Below the pieces are notes generated by a model, which did not search any database, was not told the origin of the DNA, and was given only the letters and a program-made list of their open reading frames with translations. From contig CAADGK010000023.1 of NCBI GenBank assembly GCA_900696515.1, positions 1-42,329 on the forward strand: a DNA stretch of 42,329 bases, written 5' to 3'. Made by a program: the position numbers and the translations under genes. Source of the stretch: an uncultured Nitrosospira sp. GTDB taxonomy: Bacteria; Nitrospirota; Nitrospiria; Nitrospirales; Nitrospiraceae. Below are positions 31,857 to 40,600 of the stretch, piece after piece (the stretch's first letter is position 1; each line of letters begins with the position of its first letter).

Positions 31857-32696
31857 ATGTCATTCACGACCTATAACAACGTCACGATTCCTTCCTTCAT
31901 GTACGGGACGGCCTGGAAGAAAGAGGCCACGACCGGGCTGGTGCTGCAAGCGGTCGAAGCCGGGTTCAGGGCCATCGATACGGCCAATCAACTCGTCCAT
32001 TATGATGAAGCACGGGTGGGGGAGGCGCTGCTGCAATCGGCGAAACAGGGCATCTCTCGGGACACACTGTTTCTCCAGACCAAGTTTACGCCGGTCAACG
32101 GCCAGGATCATCGTCTTCCCTATGACGCACGGGTGAGTCTCACGGTACAGGTAGAGCAGTCCTTCGCCAGTTCCCTTGCGCATCTCCATACGGACTATCT
32201 CGACTCGTATGTGCTGCATGGACCCTATTCACGCCGTGGTCTCGGGGCTGAAGACTGGGAAGTCTGGGCGGCCATCGAGTCGCTGTATGATTCCGGCAAA
32301 GCCAAGATAATCGGGATCAGCAATGTCTCGGCGGAGCAGCTGAGTTTGCTCTGTACGAAAGCCAGGCACAAACCGATGGTCGTGCAGAATCGCTGCTACG
32401 CGGCCTTCCGGTGGGATCAAGATGTGCGTGAGATATGCCGGTCGAACAACATCATTTATCAAGGGTTTTCATTGTTGACGGCGAACACGGGTATCTTTGC
32501 CGAACCGGCCATCCGGACGATGGCGGCCAAGTATCAAGCCGGCCTCGCCCAACTCGTCTTTCGCTTCTCGCAGCAGATCGGCATGTTGCCGCTGACCGGC
32601 ACGACGAACCAGCAACACATGAAGGAAGATCTGCAATCGGAGCGATTCACATTGCTTCCCGAGGAAATACGGGAGATTGAAACAATCGGTGTCTAG
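31857..32696 (+). CDS. Aldo/keto reductase
   Basis: The 279-residue cytoplasmic enzyme is a (beta/alpha)8-barrel aldo/keto reductase that reduces carbonyls with NADPH. The catalytic tetrad is visible: Asp41 (FRAIDTANQ), Tyr49 (LVHYDEARVG), Lys76 (LQTKFTP) and His121 (VLHGPYS). The NADPH-binding end has TGTTNQQHMKEDL in place of the usual G-x-x-x-x-x-x-x-N segment. ATG 31857 has GGAG eight bases upstream; a longer start at 31827 is less likely. The substrate is not predictable. The stop overlaps the start region of the DUF488 gene, and the run of genes to 35041 is tightly packed on this strand, suggesting one transcript. Confidence 0.88.
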   Translation: MSFTTYNNVTIPSFMYGTAWKKEATTGLVLQAVEAGFRAIDTANQLVHYDEARVGEALLQSAKQGISRDTLFLQTKFTPVNGQDHRLPYDARVSLTVQVEQSFASSLAHLHTDYLDSYVLHGPYSRRGLGAEDWEVWAAIESLYDSGKAKIIGISNVSAEQLSLLCTKARHKPMVVQNRCYAAFRWDQDVREICRSNNIIYQGFSLLTANTGIFAEPAIRTMAAKYQAGLAQLVFRFSQQIGMLPLTGTTNQQHMKEDLQSERFTLLPEEIREIETIGV

Positions 32697-33111
32697 TCAG
32701 GCTGGAAAGATCCTGGTCAAACGTGTGTATGAACCGGCGGCCAAGGCCGATGGCTTCCGTGTGCTGGTGGACCGGATCTGGCCTCGCGGATTGTCAAAGG
32801 AAGCCATGAAGCTGGATCTCTGGTTGCCTGACATCGGTCCCTCGACGAAATTGCGCCAGTGGTTCAATCACGATCCCGTTCGATGGGATGAATTTCAACG
32901 CCGCTATCATGCCGAGTTGAAAGATCAGCAAGAACCGGTGGCGGAACTGAAGGGGCGAATCAAGCAGGGAACGGTGACGCTGCTCTACTCTGCCAAGGAC
33001 GAACAGCACAACCAGGCGGTCGCATTACGGAGCTTCTTGCTTGACCCACCGGGTTCACAAAACCGTATCATGAGACCGTCAGCAACAATCTCTCGCTCCA
33101 GGATTAGATGA
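32677..33111 (+). CDS. DUF488 family protein
   Basis: This protein of up to 144 residues has the DUF488 core: VKRVYEPAAKADGFRVLVDR, then IWPRGLSKEAMKLDLWLPDI, the WFNHDPVRWDEFQRRYHAEL segment and VTLLYSAKDEQHNQAVALR. The family is small, cytoplasmic and uncharacterised; some members are proposed to be nucleic-acid or redox related. The start is unclear: TTG 32677 overlaps the end of the reductase gene by 20 bases, and GTG 32689 is an alternative; neither has well-spaced Shine-Dalgarno bases. The C-terminal ~25 residues (PGSQNRIMRPSATISRSRIR) exceed the family norm. Its TGA overlaps the ATG of the next small gene as ATGA. Confidence 0.85.
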   Translation: MKQSVSSQAGKILVKRVYEPAAKADGFRVLVDRIWPRGLSKEAMKLDLWLPDIGPSTKLRQWFNHDPVRWDEFQRRYHAELKDQQEPVAELKGRIKQGTVTLLYSAKDEQHNQAVALRSFLLDPPGSQNRIMRPSATISRSRIR

Positions 33112-33263
33112 TGGACGATATGGGTTTGATGATTCTCTTGCTCGTCGGGGGGATCGTACTGTGGGTCGTGGCACACCGCTTGTATTATCGCTGGAAGGCC
33201 GGCAAACTCGCCGATCAACTCTTGCAGGACGTGATCAAGGGCAAGGACGCCTTTCGACGGTAA
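33108..33263 (+). CDS. Small membrane protein, 51 aa, coupled to DUF488
   Basis: ATG 33108 overlaps the stop of the DUF488 gene (ATGA, 33108-33111), a classic coupling. The peptide has one transmembrane helix (MGLMILLLVGGIVLWVVAH) followed by a basic, amphipathic tail (RLYYRWKAGKLADQLLQDVI, then KGKDAFRR). A second ATG at 33111 is in frame. No family is recognised. The coupling and regular topology make it likely to be real. Confidence 0.6.
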   Translation: MMDDMGLMILLLVGGIVLWVVAHRLYYRWKAGKLADQLLQDVIKGKDAFRR

Positions 33264-33332
33264 GACCATAACCTTACACTCCTCATCATTCCAGACCGCT
33301 TCGGCACGGAAGCCTACCGTTTAGGACGATGA

Positions 33333-33815
33333 GTGCGGAGTAGCCAATGCCGGATCGTCTCGTGGGTCTATCGGATCACGAGGAATGCAATCATTGATCA
33401 TTACCGGAAGCCTGGACGACAGCGAGAGGTTTCGGCCGGGTTGAGTTCTGAACTTGAAGTATTGCAGGAATCTCCGGTCATCTCAGGAATGATTCATGAT
33501 GGCGATGGAGCTGAGCCTCGCACAGAGCTCGCCGGTTGCCTTCGTCCAATGATCGACCGATTATCCAAGGACTATCGAGATGCGGTGATACTGGTGGAGA
33601 TCAAGGGGTTGACTCAGCTTGCTGCGGCTACACAGATGGGCATCTCGCTTTCCAGCATGAAGTCTCGCGTGCAGCGAGGGCGAGCGCGGCTCAAACAGAT
33701 GCTCGATGCCTGTTGTTCCATTGAGCTGGACCGTCGGCGAGGGGTCGTCGATTATGCCGTGCGTGACGGCGGATGCGATTCGTGCACACCATCCTTCCTG
33801 AAGGACGACGAATGA
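33333..33815 (+). pseudogene. 5'-truncated ECF sigma factor (SigZ-like)
   Basis: The frame begins in sigma region 2.4 (SWVYRITRNAIIDHYR) and keeps the entire region 4 helix-turn-helix (LSKDYRDAVILVEIKGLTQL, AATQMGISLSSMKSRVQRGR, ARLKQML), then a Cys-containing SigZ-type tail (CCSIELDRRRGVVDY, GGCDSC). The ~50-60 residues that bind core polymerase (regions 2.1-2.3) are missing. Just upstream, another frame reads DDECGVA, resembling the segment that normally precedes WVYRITRN, so a frameshift plus loss of the 5' end is likely. GTG 33333 is the only start before the conserved part. The stop overlaps the next gene's ATG (ATGA), so the remnant may still be translated. A DNA-binding-only derivative is an alternative. 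Confidence 0.65.
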
Positions 33816-35041
33816 CCATTGCCATTATCGGCGGCGGACCGGCCGGACTCATGGCGGCCGAGGCGGCTGTCGCGGCAGGCGTCACAGTGGATCTGTATGA
33901 CGCGATGCCGTCCGTCGGGCGAAAGTTTCTCTTGGCTGGAAAGGGCGGCTTGAATCTGACGCATTCGGAACCACTGGAATCATTCCTGCGTCGATACGGT
34001 ACGCGTCGCGCTTATATCGAGCCGGCGATCCGATCATTTCCTCCGGCGGCGCTGCGGGCCTGGGCCCGTGGACTGGGGGTGGAGACGTTTATGGGGACAT
34101 CCGGACGGATCTTTCCTACCGACCTGAAAGCCGCGCCCCTCTTGCGGGCATGGCTCCGTCGGTTACGGCTGAATGGTGTGCGGTTCCATGTTCGACATCG
34201 ATGGTTTGGCTGGGATGAGCAGGGGAGACTCCGTTTCATCACCGACAACGGGATGTCCTCCGTACGGGCGGATGCGGTGGTGTTGGCCATGGGCGGCGGC
34301 AGCTGGCCGCAGCTCGGCTCCGATGGGGAATGGGTGAAAACCCTGTCCGAGCGGCAGGTGCCGATCGTGCCCCTGAAACCGGCCAATTGCGGCTTCGATG
34401 TCCGGTGGAGCGAGCATTTTCGGACGAGGTTCGCCGGGCATCCGGTGAAGACGGTCGCGCTCGTGGCGAAGGCTATGGATGGGACGGCGATTCGTCATAT
34501 GGGAGAGTTCGTTGTGACGACGAACGGTGTCGAAGGCGGCATCGTGTACATGCTCTCAGCTCCTGTGCGGGAGGTGATTGCTGCAGAAGGCGCGGCAACG
34601 GTGTGGCTTGATCTGGCTCCCGATCGAACGCTGCAGCACCTCACGCAAGATCTTTCGCGGCCGCGGGGGAAACGGACAATCGCAACGCATCTCACACGGT
34701 GTGCCGGGATCGCAGGAGTGAAAGCCGGTTTGTTGCGCGAGGTTGTGCCGAATGACGTACTGGCCGACCCCATTCGCTTGGCGGCTGCGTTGAAATCCCT
34801 TCCGCTGACACTTGTCGCTCCTCGGCCGATTGAGGAAGCCATCAGTACGGCCGGTGGGCTCTCGTTCGGCGCACTCGATCCTCACCTGATGATCCGTTCC
34901 CTTCCCGGCGTATTCTGTGCGGGAGAAATGTTGGACTGGGAGGCTCCGACGGGAGGCTATCTGCTCACGGCTTGCCTTGCGACAGGCCGTCTTGCCGGCG
35001 GCAAGGCTGCGGAGTGGGACAAGACTCATGCGATCGGATAG
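33812..35041 (+). CDS. PP_4765-type (TIGR03862) NAD(P)/FAD flavoprotein
   Basis: This 409-residue flavoprotein starts with a dinucleotide-binding motif (IAIIGGGPAGLMAAEAAVAA) and keeps the HI0933/BaiN-like signatures GRKFLLAGKGGLNLTHSEP, TSGRIFPTDLKAAPLLRAW, LAMGGGSWPQLGSDGEW and, at the C-terminus, GVFCAGEMLDWEAPTGGYLL. These mark the uncharacterised flavoprotein subfamily named after PP_4765. The substrate is unknown; homologues include putative reductases and RNA- or bile-acid-modifying enzymes. ATG 33812 has AAGGA upstream and overlaps the stop of the truncated sigma factor (ATGA); an earlier in-frame ATG at 33773 lies inside the sigma gene. FAD site intact. Confidence 0.88.
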   Translation: MTIAIIGGGPAGLMAAEAAVAAGVTVDLYDAMPSVGRKFLLAGKGGLNLTHSEPLESFLRRYGTRRAYIEPAIRSFPPAALRAWARGLGVETFMGTSGRIFPTDLKAAPLLRAWLRRLRLNGVRFHVRHRWFGWDEQGRLRFITDNGMSSVRADAVVLAMGGGSWPQLGSDGEWVKTLSERQVPIVPLKPANCGFDVRWSEHFRTRFAGHPVKTVALVAKAMDGTAIRHMGEFVVTTNGVEGGIVYMLSAPVREVIAAEGAATVWLDLAPDRTLQHLTQDLSRPRGKRTIATHLTRCAGIAGVKAGLLREVVPNDVLADPIRLAAALKSLPLTLVAPRPIEEAISTAGGLSFGALDPHLMIRSLPGVFCAGEMLDWEAPTGGYLLTACLATGRLAGGKAAEWDKTHAIG

Positions 35042-35081
35042 ATGCAGGGACGCCGACAATTATGAAACGAAGCCGATGGTC

Positions 35082-35804
35082 TCAGCTGAGGAGCCAGTTC
35101 CAGAAGTTGGAGAGCCAGCTGAGGATCATGCCGACCCACGAGGTGTCCGCTTCCAGAGGATCCGCACTCATCGACGGTGACGCAACGGACGGCGTGGAGG
35201 ACGACAGGCTCAGTGTCGGAGGCGCCGGTTCCGTGACGTGCGCCGCAGTGGGCTCGTGGGTCTCGTGCACCGGTGACTCCGTCGGTGTCGGTGGTGCAGC
35301 CGCAAGGGCCTGAACGATGTCCGGCTCCTCTTCCGGCGCGGCCGCCTGCGGAGCAGTTCGGGCTTCCTCCATTTCCTGCTTGTACTGCGCGGCTGTATTC
35401 TGGAGCGATGCACTCTCATGGCGAAGGTCCGCGATCTTGCGCGCAAGATTCCAACTCTGGTTCATCAACGATGCGACTTGTCCTTTGAGCGACGTGAGCA
35501 TCATCTCCGCCCGCTGTCTCATCACCGGCAACTGCTCTTCCTCCCGTTGCAGGGCCGCGCGTAGTTCCGCCGTGGCCGCGTCCTCATGCCGGTTGGCGGC
35601 CTGCAGTCCGGCGATTTGCTGATCCAGCTCTTTCACCTCGGCATGAACCGATTGCAGGGCTTGGGCGTGTTCCTGCGCTTCGGCTTTGACCCGTTCATAG
35701 GCGCTCCGACTGACGCAGCCGAATTCCGTGCCGAGCGCTCCTGCAAGCATGCACACCGTGATCCACTGCCGTATTGCTGAGAGTCTGCTGGTAGGGGTTG
35801 TCAT
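35082..35804 (-). CDS. Coiled-coil envelope protein
   Basis: The 240-residue protein has an N-terminal hydrophobic segment (WITVCMLAGALGTEFGC); a Cys follows Gly, but the residue three before it is Glu, so lipoprotein processing is doubtful. Residues ~35-150 are a long coiled coil (YERVKAEAQEHAQALQSVHA, ELDQQIAGLQAANRHEDAAT). A Pro/Glu/Thr-rich stalk follows, and the end is a Trp-rich amphipathic or membrane-inserting helix (WVGMILSWLSNFWNWLLS). The layout, anchor plus rod plus second membrane contact, suggests a periplasmic spacer. ATG 35804 has GAGG nine bases upstream and begins the hydrophobic segment. It is divergent from the ferritin-like gene; the gap 35805-36028 shows no clear promoter. 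Confidence 0.65.
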   Translation of the reverse strand: MTTPTSRLSAIRQWITVCMLAGALGTEFGCVSRSAYERVKAEAQEHAQALQSVHAEVKELDQQIAGLQAANRHEDAATAELRAALQREEEQLPVMRQRAEMMLTSLKGQVASLMNQSWNLARKIADLRHESASLQNTAAQYKQEMEEARTAPQAAAPEEEPDIVQALAAAPPTPTESPVHETHEPTAAHVTEPAPPTLSLSSSTPSVASPSMSADPLEADTSWVGMILSWLSNFWNWLLS

Positions 35805-36028
35805 AGGCTTCGCCTCATGGGTGTGGAGACCAGAAGCACTCGTGCCCGGATGCGCCGTTGGTTCGGCCGTTGGTTCGATGGAGAGCGTGGCGTCCCGTCT
35901 CAACGGGCACCGAACCTTCCAATGTCAAAAAGATGAACATAGATTGGGGGGGGCAGTCAACCCTCTCCATGATCCATAGCCGGGCGGCTTGGACAAGAGG
36001 GAACCGCTTTGCGTACCATACGCCTACC

Positions 36029-36637
36029 ATGGGATCTGAACCGCTCCTGTCTATCCGGCTTCCTGCGGAATGCGAAGCCGCATTGCTCGACCGCTTCCTC
36101 AAGGCGGAAGCCATGGCGCTGTGGACGGTACGATCGGCTCAATTGCAGGACGTGCCTCCGAACGTCTACACCTTTCTGAGAAAACATGAGGAGGATGAGC
36201 AGGCGCATCTGGCTCAGTTTGAGACGCTGATCGGTCGCCGGCCTCAGGGACGGGATCGCCTTCCCTCCGTCCCGCGACAATGGCCGGCGTTAGCCGTGCA
36301 GATCTACGGGTATGAGTCGTTGGGATTGGAGTTCGCTCGCCTCCTGTTGACGCTGCGGCCGGATCTTGCCTCTATTCTCGAGGATGAAATCGTTCACGTG
36401 GGATTTTTTGAACGGGAGGTTCGACGCATTCTCTCCGGAGGTCCCAATGGAGCGGAGCAGGCCCGTGCATCGGCGCAGGCGTGGTGGCGGAGATTGCCGA
36501 AAACCGTCGGGCGCTATTTGGAAGCGGAGGCGCTTGACCCGTTTCGCCAACGCCTGACGGTGCACATCCTTGAGGCGATCGAACGGAGATTTGTGATGAC
36601 GGGCTTGTTGGGCAACGAAGCTGAGTCGGAGCGGTGA
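36029..36637 (+). CDS. Ferritin-like diiron protein
   Basis: This 202-residue protein has four helices with a full set of carboxylate and His ligands: Glu27 (LKAEAMALW), Glu57-x-x-His60 (EEDEQAHLAQF), Glu96 (YGYESLGLEF) and Glu120-x-x-His123 (EDEIVHVGFF). This is the E, ExxH, E, ExxH pattern of diiron ferritin-like oxidases and demethylase-type proteins. The iron site looks intact. The substrate cannot be read; oxidase, iron-storage or stress roles are possible. The start is uncertain: ATG 36029 lacks a clear ribosome site, and in-frame ATGs at 35933 and 35969 would add an unlikely lead. Its TGA directly abuts the convergent accA stop with no base between. Confidence 0.7.
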   Translation: MGSEPLLSIRLPAECEAALLDRFLKAEAMALWTVRSAQLQDVPPNVYTFLRKHEEDEQAHLAQFETLIGRRPQGRDRLPSVPRQWPALAVQIYGYESLGLEFARLLLTLRPDLASILEDEIVHVGFFEREVRRILSGGPNGAEQARASAQAWWRRLPKTVGRYLEAEALDPFRQRLTVHILEAIERRFVMTGLLGNEAESER

Positions 36638-37609
36638 TCAGGCTTGTTCGACGGGGAGACCGCTCACGGCTCCCATCCGGCGGTATTTCTGTTCTCGTTG
36701 CGCAACGAGCCGGTCGACCGGCATATCCAGCAACTCGAACAGTTGATTGGTGAGTGTTTTTCCGACAAGATCGTAGATCGCGCCGGGTTCGCGATGGGCT
36801 CCTCCCAGCGGTTCAGGCACGATGGTGTCGATCACGCCGAGCTCCAGCAGGTTTTGCGCGGTCATCTTCAACGCTGAGGCGGCCGTCGGAATTTTTTCCG
36901 GACTGTCCCACAGGATGGCGGCGCATCCCTCCGGTGAAATCACCGAATAGACCGAATGCTCCAACATCAGGACACGGTCGGCGACGCCGAGTGCCAGGGC
37001 GCCTCCGCTCCCTCCTTCGCCGATGACGACCGAAATAATCGGAACGGTCAATCGAGACATAACCAACAAGTTTCTCGCGATGGCTTCAGCCTGTCCACGC
37101 TCCTCGGCACCGATGCCGGGATAGGCTCCCGGCGTATCGATAAAGGTCAGAATCGGGCGGTTGAATTTTTCAGCCAGCTTCATGAGACGGAGGGCTTTCC
37201 GGTATCCTTCGGGGTTGGGCATGCCGAAATTCCGCTGCATGCGCTCCTTGAGGGTCTTGCCCTTCTGATGGCCGATGATCATCACCGGACGGTCATTGAA
37301 CCGGGCAAACCCGCCGACGATGGCCCGGTCATCTCCGTAGACACGGTCACCGTGAAGCTCGAGAAAATCCCTTGTCAGCTCATGAATGTAATCGAGCGTG
37401 CTGGGCCGTTGCGGGTGACGCGCGAGCTGGGTTCTCTGCCACGGGGTCAGGTTCTTGTACAGCTCGTGTTCAGCCTGCGCCAGCTTGGCCCGCAGTTTTC
37501 GAACATCGTTTTGGGAGCCGGGCTTTCCGCCGGTTGCCGCAGCAGAGAGCTTCTCGATTTTCTCTTCTATCTCGCGGAGGGGTTTTTCAAATTCCAGGTA
37601 GTCTCGCAT
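36638..37609 (-). CDS. accA: Acetyl-CoA carboxylase carboxyltransferase subunit alpha
   Basis: AccA, together with AccD, transfers carboxyl from biotin (on AccB) to acetyl-CoA to make malonyl-CoA, the first step of fatty acid synthesis. The 323-residue length fits the family (318-324). The opening MRDYLEFEKPLREIEEKIEK is typical, and TPWQRTQLARHPQRPSTLDY, MIIGHQKGKTLKERMQRNFG, FNRPILTFIDTPGAYPGIGA, VIGEGGSGGALALGVADRVL and VISPEGCAAILWDSPEK are highly conserved. ATG 37609 is chosen by family length; a TTG at 37663 would add 18 unusual residues. It follows dnaE by 66 bases on the same strand, probably in one transcript. AccD is not in the window. Intact. Confidence 0.96.
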   Translation of the reverse strand: MRDYLEFEKPLREIEEKIEKLSAAATGGKPGSQNDVRKLRAKLAQAEHELYKNLTPWQRTQLARHPQRPSTLDYIHELTRDFLELHGDRVYGDDRAIVGGFARFNDRPVMIIGHQKGKTLKERMQRNFGMPNPEGYRKALRLMKLAEKFNRPILTFIDTPGAYPGIGAEERGQAEAIARNLLVMSRLTVPIISVVIGEGGSGGALALGVADRVLMLEHSVYSVISPEGCAAILWDSPEKIPTAASALKMTAQNLLELGVIDTIVPEPLGGAHREPGAIYDLVGKTLTNQLFELLDMPVDRLVAQREQKYRRMGAVSGLPVEQA

Positions 37610-37675
37610 GGACGTCGATCGATTCCTTGCCGCGATGGCGGACCCGTTGTGATTGATCCCCAATAATACTGGTTC

Positions 37676-40600
37676 CTACGATAGCAAAGAAAGGGCCCCT
37701 TTGCCTAGTACTTCCTCGACATCCGACACAAAATGGTCGCTGGGGCAGACGGTCACGTTCGGCAGGGGATTGGTCTCGGCTTCCAAGCGTGCCTGGGTTC
37801 GAAACAGCATGGAGACGGTGGTGTTGCCGGGATGCCGGCGAAAGACATCGGCCAAGCGGGGTAATTGTTCCCGCACATCCGGGTGATCCGTGAGCCGAAT
37901 GCGGATCCGTTTAATGGATTGAGCCTGAACTTCAGCCAATGGTTCAATTTTGCTTCCACGCAGCTTGGTTCCTTTATCGCCGCGATCAATGGTCCCGGTC
38001 ATGCGCACGATCCGTTCGGGGGTCATCAGCTCACCGGCCGTCTTGAACAAGTCCGGGAACACGATGACCTCGGTCGTTCCCTGCAGGTCTTCGATCGTAA
38101 GATAGGCCATACGATCCCCCTTCTTCGTCAACATGGATTTGACGGCGGCAATGACCCCGCAGATCTTGACTTCGCTCCCGTCCGCGCAATCCTTCAATCC
38201 TGTCGTCGTGGTGGTGGACAAGGCGCCCAGCATCGCTTCGTATCGCGTCAACGGATGGGCGGAAATATAAAAGCCGGTGAGTTCGCGTTCGTATTTTAAT
38301 CGTTGAGCCTGATCCCATTCCGGCACCGCAGGCAATGGGGGGATCGGCAAGGGCGCGGACATTCCGTGCCCGTTTACCTCCTCTCCAAAGATGCTGGTTT
38401 GGCCGCATTCGCGTTCGCGCTGGACCGCGGCTCCTTCCTCCACCGCCTGATCCAGCACGGCCATCAACTGTGATCGCCTGGCTCCGGTGGAGTCAAAGGC
38501 ACCGGTTTTAATCAGGCCTTCCAACATCCGCTTGTTGGTCTTGTGAAGGTCGACTCGCCGGCAGAAATCAAAGAAGGAAGTGAAGGAACCGGTCTTGCTC
38601 CGCACGTCCAACACCGACTCGACGGCGCCTTCGCCGACATTCTTAATGGCGGCCAAACCGAATCGGATGGCTCCCTCCGCAACGGCGAAGTGTTTGTGGC
38701 TCGCGTTCACATCGGGGCCCAGGACTTTGATCCCTAAGTCTCGACATTCCGTGAAATAGCCGACCAACTTGTCTTGATTGCCCATGTCGGTGGTCATGAG
38801 GGCGGCCATAAACTCGGTCGGGTAGTGCGTCTTGAGGTACGCGGTCTGGTAACAGACGACCGCATAGGCGGCGGCATGCGATTTATTGAACCCGTATCCG
38901 GCGAACTTTTGAATCAATTCGTACAGTTTCTCGGCTTTTTTCTCGGGAATCTTTTTCTCTTTTGCGCCGTCGACGAACTTGACGCGCAGTTTTTCCATCT
39001 CCTCGGGTTTCTTCTTCCCCATCGCACGGCGGAGGATATCGGCTTGTCCCAACGAGAAGCCGGCGATTTTGTTGGCGATCGCCATGACTTGTTCTTGGTA
39101 GACGATCACTCCGTACGTATCCTTCAGGATCGGTTCCAATTCCGGCACTTCGTAGGTGATCGTGACCTTGCCCTGTTTGCGCTTGATGAAGTCGGGTATC
39201 AGATCCATGGGGCCCGGTCGGTAGAGCGCGATGATGGCGATGATGTCCTCGAATCGGTCGGGCTTTAATCCCGTGAGCAGGTCGCGCATGCCGGAGCTTT
39301 CCAATTGGAACAACCCCGTGGTTTTTCCGGAGCTCAACAGCGCAAAGGTGGCCGGATCGTCGAACGAGACCCGATCGATGACGAGCGGCGGCGCGTCGGG
39401 ATGTCTGTCGTTGATCAGGGTTTCGGCACGCCGAATCATTGTGAGAGTCTTGAGTCCAAGAAAGTCGAACTTCACGAGCCCGATCTTCTCGACGTCTCCC
39501 ATCGAGTACTGGGTCACGATTTCGTCGTTGGCCCCCTTGTAGAGAGGCACATGGTCGGTGAGGGGACCCTCCGAAATCACGATGCCGGCCGCATGAGTGG
39601 AGGCGTGCCGCGCGAGTCCCTCGAGAGACTGCGCGTTGGCCATCAGTTCTTTCACCTTGGGGTCGGAGTCGACCAGCTCGCGCAGGCGAGGTTCGGTGTC
39701 CAGGGCCTGCTGGAGCGAGATATTCAACTGATTGGGAACGAGCTTGGCGACTTTGTCGGCGTCGGCGTACGACATCTCCAGGACACGTCCGACATCGCGG
39801 ATGGCCGCTTTGGCTCCGAGCGTTCCGAAGGTAATGATCTGGGCCACATGGTCGTTGCCGTATTTGTCCACCACATAATTGATCACCTCCCCGCGGCGAT
39901 CCATGCAGAAGTCCATATCGATATCCGGCAGGGAGACGCGCTCGGGGTTCAAGAAACGCTCGAACAAGAGGGTGTACACCAGCGGATCCAGGTCCGTAAT
40001 GCGAAGTGCGTAGGCCGCAAGACTGCCGGCCGCGGAGCCTCGCCCCGGTCCGACCGGGATACCTCGTGAGCGGGCGAATCGAATGATGTCCCAGACAATG
40101 AGGAAGTAGCCGGCAAACCCCATTGAACAGATGACCATCAGTTCTTCCCGGAGGCGTTGGTCGTATACGGCGGACTGGATACGACTGGGCCGCTCTTTCA
40201 GCCGCTCCTTCAATCCGGTTAACGCCAGATGTTCGAGATAGGATTCCCGGTCCGAAAACCCTTCCGGGATCCGGTATTGCGGGAGAAACGTTTTATTGAG
40301 CGGAAGGTCGAGTTCGCAATGATCGGCGATCCGGCACGTATTCGTGACGGCCCCTGGAAATTCCGCGAATGCAGGCGAGATCTCCTCAGTCGATTTGACG
40401 TAGAGCTGATCGGTGTCGAACTTCATGCGATGGGGATCGCTGAGTGTCTTCCCGGTTTGCAGACAGAGCATCAGTTCATGCGGGCGGGCATCGTCCTTCG
40501 TCAGGTAGTGGCAATCATTGGTCCCGGCCATCGGGATCCCGAGTTTCTTATGGATGTCCACGAGGCCGGCATTGGCAATGCGTTGATGGTCAAGTCCGTT

